Assembly: GCA_001825115.1 (NCBI GenBank)
Contig: MHUY01000029.1
Span: forward strand, 3,332 to 9,097
Length of the DNA stretch: 5,766 bases
Direction of reading: 5' to 3'
From: Candidatus Yonathbacteria bacterium RIFOXYC2_FULL_47_9
Lineage (GTDB): Bacteria > Patescibacteriota > Minisyncoccia > Phycocordibacterales > UBA1550
Made by a program: the position numbers and the translations under genes. The notes below the pieces were generated by a model. It worked only from the letters and a program-made list of their open reading frames with translations, was not told where the DNA came from and did no database searches. This document shows positions 2,915-5,766 of this stretch, one piece after another; the stretch's first letter is position 1, and each line of letters starts with the position of its first letter.

Positions 2915-2922
2915 GTTATAAT
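2914..2922 (+). promoter_or_regulatory. Extended -10 of prfB (leaderless start)
   Basis: TGTTATAAT: a perfect extended -10 (TG 2914-2915, TATAAT 2917-2922). The expected start is near 2929, while the prfB ATG begins at 2930, so the mRNA is predicted to have essentially no 5' leader. There is no -35 and no ribosome binding site. Confidence 0.75.
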
Positions 2923-2929
2923 TACATTC

Positions 2930-3814
2930 ATGAACAAAGAGGAGGCGAAGGCAAAAATTGGGGAGCTTGAAGCGGCGATGGGGGCTGCGGATTTTTGGTC
3001 TGACAAGGTGCGCGCACAGGCGACCATCAAAGAGATTGCCGAGCTCAAGGAGAAACTCGCCGGTGCCGGCAAATATGACCGCGGTAATGCAGTAATGACT
3101 ATTTTCTCAGGTGCAGGCGGGGACGACGCTGAAGACTTTTCAGGGATGCTCGTACGTATGTATCTCAAATTTTTTGAATCACAGGGGTTCGAGGTAAAGC
3201 TACTCCACGAGAACAAAAACGATCACAACGGCTATCGTAACATTACACTCGAGGTCCACGGCAAGGGTGTATACGGCATGCTCAAGAACGAATCGGGGGT
3301 GCATCGTCTCGTTCGCATCTCGCCCTTTAACGCAAAGAAGCTTCGTCACACCTCTTTCTCGATGGTGGAGGTTATCCCTGATTTCAAGGCGCACGGCGAT
3401 GACGATGTGGTGATTCCTGACGATGATATTAAAATAGAGTTTAGTCGTTCCTCGGGCCCTGGTGGGCAAAATGTGAACAAACGCGAGACGGCGGTGCGGG
3501 TGGTTCATATTCCGACGGGGATTGCCGTGCACGTGGAGACCGAGCGTTCCCAGGAGCAAAATCGCGAAAAGGCCGTGCAGATCCTCAAGGGTAAACTTTA
3601 CAAAAAACAAGACGACGAGCGCAAAGCCGCCGAGAGTGGTATGTACGTCAGCAAGACCACGGAAATCGAATGGGGGAATCAAATTCGCTCATATGTCATT
3701 CATCCCTACAAAATGGTCAAAGACCACCGCACGGGTGTTGAGACGAGTAATGTGGACGCAGTCCTTGAAGAAGGGGAGCTTATGCCGTTCATCGAGGCGG
3801 AGCGGGAATTGTAG
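2930..3814 (+). CDS. prfB: Peptide chain release factor 2 (RF2), short form
   Basis: 294 residues. RF2 reads UAA and UGA stop codons in the ribosomal A site and triggers peptidyl-tRNA hydrolysis. The decoding tripeptide is SPF (131-133, in HRLVRISPFNAKKLRHTSFS), which marks RF2 as opposed to RF1 (PxT). The catalytic GGQ is at 178-180 in SRSSGPGGQNVNKRETAVR. The start at 2930 follows a TATAAT box by 7 nt; the open frame runs back to 2858, but that part is tRNA-Thr(CGU) and its terminator. RF2 is usually about 365 residues. Here ADFWSDKVRAQ (19-30) matches the usual PDVW..RAQ region, but about 40 residues of the domain 1 helical bundle between it and the FSGAGGDDAED block (59-69) are missing, and the N-terminus is short. 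The autoregulatory in-frame UGA and +1 frameshift of many prfB genes is absent. It is followed after 38 bp by ftsE. Family call is secure. Confidence 0.95.
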   Translation: MNKEEAKAKIGELEAAMGAADFWSDKVRAQATIKEIAELKEKLAGAGKYDRGNAVMTIFSGAGGDDAEDFSGMLVRMYLKFFESQGFEVKLLHENKNDHNGYRNITLEVHGKGVYGMLKNESGVHRLVRISPFNAKKLRHTSFSMVEVIPDFKAHGDDDVVIPDDDIKIEFSRSSGPGGQNVNKRETAVRVVHIPTGIAVHVETERSQEQNREKAVQILKGKLYKKQDDERKAAESGMYVSKTTEIEWGNQIRSYVIHPYKMVKDHRTGVETSNVDAVLEEGELMPFIEAEREL

Positions 3815-3816
3815 CA

Positions 3817-3834
3817 TTTCCCTCATCGGGGAAA
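3817..3834 (+). terminator. Weak terminator-like hairpin between prfB and ftsE
   Basis: TTTCCC (3817-3822) with GGGAAA (3829-3834), loop TCATCG, followed by ATTTGTT. The stem is short and the T run broken, so termination would be partial at best. Confidence 0.35.
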
Positions 3835-3837
3835 ATT

Positions 3838-3846
3838 TGTTAAAAT
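3838..3846 (+). promoter_or_regulatory. Extended -10 of ftsE (leaderless start)
   Basis: TGTTAAAAT (TG 3838-3839, TAAAAT 3841-3846). Its last base is 7 nt before the A of the ftsE ATG, where transcription would be expected to start. The AAGG at 3847-3850 is too close to the ATG to serve as a normal Shine-Dalgarno. Confidence 0.6.
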
Positions 3847-3852
3847 AAGGAA

Positions 3853-4533
3853 ATGATTTATTTCGACAATGTCTCAAAGATCTACCCTGACGGTACGGTC
3901 GCCCTTGAAGGAGTTACCTTCTCGGTAAAACAGGGAGAATTTTTGTCGATTGTTGGACACTCGGGTGCGGGCAAGACAACCTTAATGAAGCTGCTCCTTG
4001 GCGAGGGTGATTGCACGAGCGGCAGTGTCTCGTTTGATTCAGTGGACATTCAAAAAGTGAAGATGAAGGATATGCCCAATTTGCGTCGTCGCATTGGCGT
4101 CATCTTTCAGGATTTTCGTCTCCTTCCCAACAAGACCGCTTATGAAAATGTTGCTTTTGCTATGGAGATCGCCGGCAAGACTGACGAGGAGATAGCGTCT
4201 GATGTACCTCACGTACTCGAACTCGTCGATCTCTCAAAGAAAATGTGGAATTTCCCTCGCCAGCTCTCGGGTGGGGAGCTTCAACGTGTGGCTATCGCTC
4301 GCGCTATCGTCAATCATCCTGACCTCATCATTGCAGACGAGCCAACGGGGAATCTTGACCCTATCAATACGTATGAGATTGTGCAGATCTTGAAAAAGAT
4401 CAATGATCTCGGCACTACGGTTATTCTGACAACGCACAACAAAGGCGTTGTTGAAGCTTTGGGTAAACGAGTGATCACTATGGATCACGGTAGAGTGGTG
4501 CGTGACGACCCAAACGGAAAATACGCGTTATAG
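3853..4533 (+). CDS. ftsE: Cell division ATP-binding protein FtsE
   Basis: 226 residues, normal length. FtsE is the cytoplasmic ABC ATPase of the FtsEX complex, which sits at the division septum and controls cell-wall hydrolases through FtsX. All ABC motifs are intact: Walker A GHSGAGKT (35-42), Q-loop Q86 in IFQDFRLLPNKTAYENV (FtsE-like, with the following 'TAYENV'), signature LSGGELQRVAIARA (138-151), Walker B LIIADEPTGNLD (158-169) and H-loop H195 in LTTHN. MacB/LolD-type ATPases share some of these motifs, but the RLLPNKTAYENVAFAMEI region and the adjacent ftsX settle the assignment. The start at 3853 follows an extended -10 by 6 nt. ftsX follows after 33 bp. Confidence 0.96.
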   Translation: MIYFDNVSKIYPDGTVALEGVTFSVKQGEFLSIVGHSGAGKTTLMKLLLGEGDCTSGSVSFDSVDIQKVKMKDMPNLRRRIGVIFQDFRLLPNKTAYENVAFAMEIAGKTDEEIASDVPHVLELVDLSKKMWNFPRQLSGGELQRVAIARAIVNHPDLIIADEPTGNLDPINTYEIVQILKKINDLGTTVILTTHNKGVVEALGKRVITMDHGRVVRDDPNGKYAL

Positions 4534-4556
4534 GTTTTGGTAGTGAAATAATAAGA

Positions 4557-4562
4557 TAAAAT
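4557..4562 (+). promoter_or_regulatory. Possible -10 box before ftsX
   Basis: TAAAAT at 4557-4562, 4 nt before the ftsX ATG, in a 33-bp A/T-rich gap. It resembles the boxes before ftsE and prfB but sits slightly too close to the start codon. Co-transcription with ftsE is at least as likely. Confidence 0.35.
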
Positions 4563-4566
4563 ATAT

Positions 4567-5496
4567 ATGCTCTGGATAACCATTAAAAGAATCATTAAAG
4601 CAGGCTTCGTCAATTTTTGGCGCAACGGCAGCGTCTCGCTCTCTGCAGTTTTTGTGATGGTTATCGCCCTTTTCATGATTGGTTCGACACTCCTCCTTAC
4701 CGCATTTCTCGGTACAGCGCTCAAGGATCTGACCGACAAGATCGATATCAATATTTATGTTTCAGCAACGGCACCCGAGAGTTCCATTCTTGACCTTCAG
4801 GCAAAAATTGAAGCACTTCCTGAGGTAAAGGCTGTCACATACATTTCTCGTGAGCAAGCACTCGAAACATTCCGCGTGCGCCATGAAAATGATCACCGTA
4901 TCATTCAAGCACTCGACGAGGTTGGTTCCAATCCACTCACTGCTGTTCTGACGGTAAAGGCAAAAGAGCCCGCACAGTACGAGGGTATCGCAAAATTCCT
5001 TGAGAACAAATCCTCGCTCGCTCCTGATTCACTCTCGATTGTTTCTAAGGTCAACTACAATGACAACAAGGTTGCGATAGAGCGTCTCTCGCGTATCATC
5101 GATGGAGTGAAAAAGCTCGGTGGTATCGTTACGGTGGTGCTCGTAGGTATCTCTATCCTCATTACCTTTAACACGATTCGCCTCGCCATCTTTATTGCTC
5201 GTGACGAGATCAGTGTCATGCGTCTCGTGGGGGGCAGCAATGAATACATTCGCGGACCATTTGTGGTTGAGGGTATGATATACGGTCTCGTGTCGGGTAT
5301 GCTGACTATCATACTGTTCTACCCGATTACCTATTGGCTCAAGACCACAACTCAAGGTTTTTATGGCGGCATCGATCTTTTGCACTATTTTGTCGCCAAC
5401 TTTGTACAGATATTCTTCATCATCATTCTCTCGGGTATTGTGCTGGGTGCCGTGTCGAGTTATCTGGCGGTGCGCAAGTATTTAGCAATGAGGTAA
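4567..5496 (+). CDS. ftsX: Cell division protein FtsX
   Basis: 309 residues. FtsX is the membrane partner of FtsE and passes ATP-driven conformational change to peptidoglycan hydrolases or their activators outside the membrane. It shows the family layout: a short cytoplasmic N-terminus with FVNFWRNGSVSLSAV (14-28), TM1 about 22-48, a large extracytoplasmic loop about 49-183 that includes VYVSA-like NIYVSATAPESSI and ALPEVKAVTYISREQAL (83-99), TM2 about 184-206, TM3 about 232-254 and TM4 about 276-301. The cytoplasmic stretch between TM2 and TM3 carries the conserved RLAIFIARDEISVMRLVGGS (205-224) and IRGPFVVEGMIYGLVSG (228-244). The loop is of ordinary size; no hydrolase or EnvC-like gene is in the window, so its target cannot be named. 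pyrG begins 30 bp downstream. Confidence 0.96.
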   Translation: MLWITIKRIIKAGFVNFWRNGSVSLSAVFVMVIALFMIGSTLLLTAFLGTALKDLTDKIDINIYVSATAPESSILDLQAKIEALPEVKAVTYISREQALETFRVRHENDHRIIQALDEVGSNPLTAVLTVKAKEPAQYEGIAKFLENKSSLAPDSLSIVSKVNYNDNKVAIERLSRIIDGVKKLGGIVTVVLVGISILITFNTIRLAIFIARDEISVMRLVGGSNEYIRGPFVVEGMIYGLVSGMLTIILFYPITYWLKTTTQGFYGGIDLLHYFVANFVQIFFIIILSGIVLGAVSSYLAVRKYLAMR

Positions 5497-5511
5497 TTAT
5501 TCGTAGGGGGT

Positions 5512-5520
5512 TAATAAAAC
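5512..5520 (+). promoter_or_regulatory. Possible -10 box of pyrG
   Basis: TAATAAAAC at 5512-5520, readable as TAAAAC (5515-5520), which ends 7 nt before the pyrG ATG as in prfB and ftsE. GGAG (5522-5525) lies one base before the ATG, too near for normal ribosome binding. Assigned mainly because the spacing repeats. Confidence 0.35.
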
Positions 5521-5526
5521 TGGAGT

Positions 5527-5766
5527 ATGAAAAAAACACGTAAGTATATTTTTGTGGTGGGTGGAGTCATCTCGGGTGTCGGTAAGGGCATCACGACTTC
5601 ATCGCTCGGCAAAATACTCCAGTCGCATGGTTATCGCGTGACCGCTATGAAGATTGACCCGTATGTGAATGTGGATGCGGGTACCATGAACCCCACCGAG
5701 CACGGCGAGGTTTTCGTTTTAAAGGATGGTGACGAGACAGATCAGGACATGGGTAACTACGAGCGC
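5527..5766 (+). CDS. pyrG: CTP synthase, N-terminal 80 residues (3' end outside window)
   Basis: CTP synthase makes CTP from UTP, ATP and glutamine in the last step of de novo pyrimidine synthesis. The visible part is the start of the synthetase (amidoligase) domain: KYIFVVGGVISGVGKGITT (6-24) with the P-loop-like GVGKG, then MKIDPYVNVDAGTMNPTEHG (41-60) with the nucleotide- and Mg-binding DPY/D region, then GEVFVLKDGDETDQDMGNYER (60-80). Bacterial enzymes usually read GGVVSSLGKG and KLDPYLNVDPGTM here, whereas GGVISGxGKG, KIDPY.N.DAGT and GNYER are, from memory, typical of the eukaryote-like type. The glutaminase domain is off the window. The ATG at 5527 gives the usual N-terminus. Confidence 0.96.
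   Translation, partial: MKKTRKYIFVVGGVISGVGKGITTSSLGKILQSHGYRVTAMKIDPYVNVDAGTMNPTEHGEVFVLKDGDETDQDMGNYER

Noticed and set aside
2858..2929. 24-residue N-terminal extension of prfB from an upstream ATG
   Set aside because: These bases are the tRNA-Thr(CGU) 3' end, its terminator and the prfB -10 box. The ATG at 2930 lies right after TATAAT and gives a proper RF2 start.
1483..2929. CRISPR array
   Set aside because: Repeats occur in pairs with different sequences at each tRNA; there is no regular repeat-spacer pattern and no cas gene.

Overview
The window looks like a piece of a small bacterial genome, most likely of the Candidate Phyla Radiation (Patescibacteria, Parcubacteria-like). This is inference. 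It rests on very tight gene spacing, -10 boxes that sit 4-8 nt before start codons (almost no 5' leaders), a shortened release factor 2, a membrane protein with an 'AHKxRNxIAH' C-terminus of a kind I associate with these genomes, and a CTP synthase with an unusual N-terminus. The genetic code appears standard: RF2 is present, and TAA and TAG stops are used.

Layout, all genes on the + strand. (1) 1-810 is the 3' part of gatA, the amidase subunit of the Glu/Asp-tRNA amidotransferase. (2) 826-1482 encodes a two-helix membrane protein with a HEPN-like RxxxxH motif. (3) 1483-2929 is a 1.4 kb tRNA cluster: tRNA-fMet(CAU), tRNA-Met(CAU), tRNA-Asp(GUC), tRNA-Thr(GGU) and tRNA-Thr(CGU). (4) 2930-3814 is prfB (RF2). 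(5) 3853-4533 is ftsE and 4567-5496 is ftsX, the divisome ABC complex. (6) 5527-5766 is the start of pyrG (CTP synthase), cut by the window edge. The content is mostly translation (tRNA amidation, tRNAs, termination), then cell division and CTP synthesis.

The unusual part is the DNA between the tRNAs. Four of the five tRNA genes carry a partial extra copy of themselves nearby. Upstream of tRNA-fMet and of tRNA-Thr(CGU), a copy of the tRNA 5' end (broken off in the D-stem) is followed by a short insert and then the intact tRNA. Downstream of tRNA-Met and tRNA-Asp lie two elements of about 250 bp with the same layout: a very long perfect hairpin rooted in the tRNA 3' end, a side hairpin, an inverted copy of that tRNA's own T-arm, a shared core (12-nt ungapped block, tetraloop hairpin, CRCGARYGG), and then a direct copy of tRNA 3' sequence before a closing hairpin. 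The RNA of each trailer could pair with the T-arm and 3' strand of the tRNA it follows. I do not recognise these elements as any named family. They are the best candidate here for something undescribed, either a regulatory/processing 'anti-tRNA' trailer or a miniature element that targets tRNA genes.
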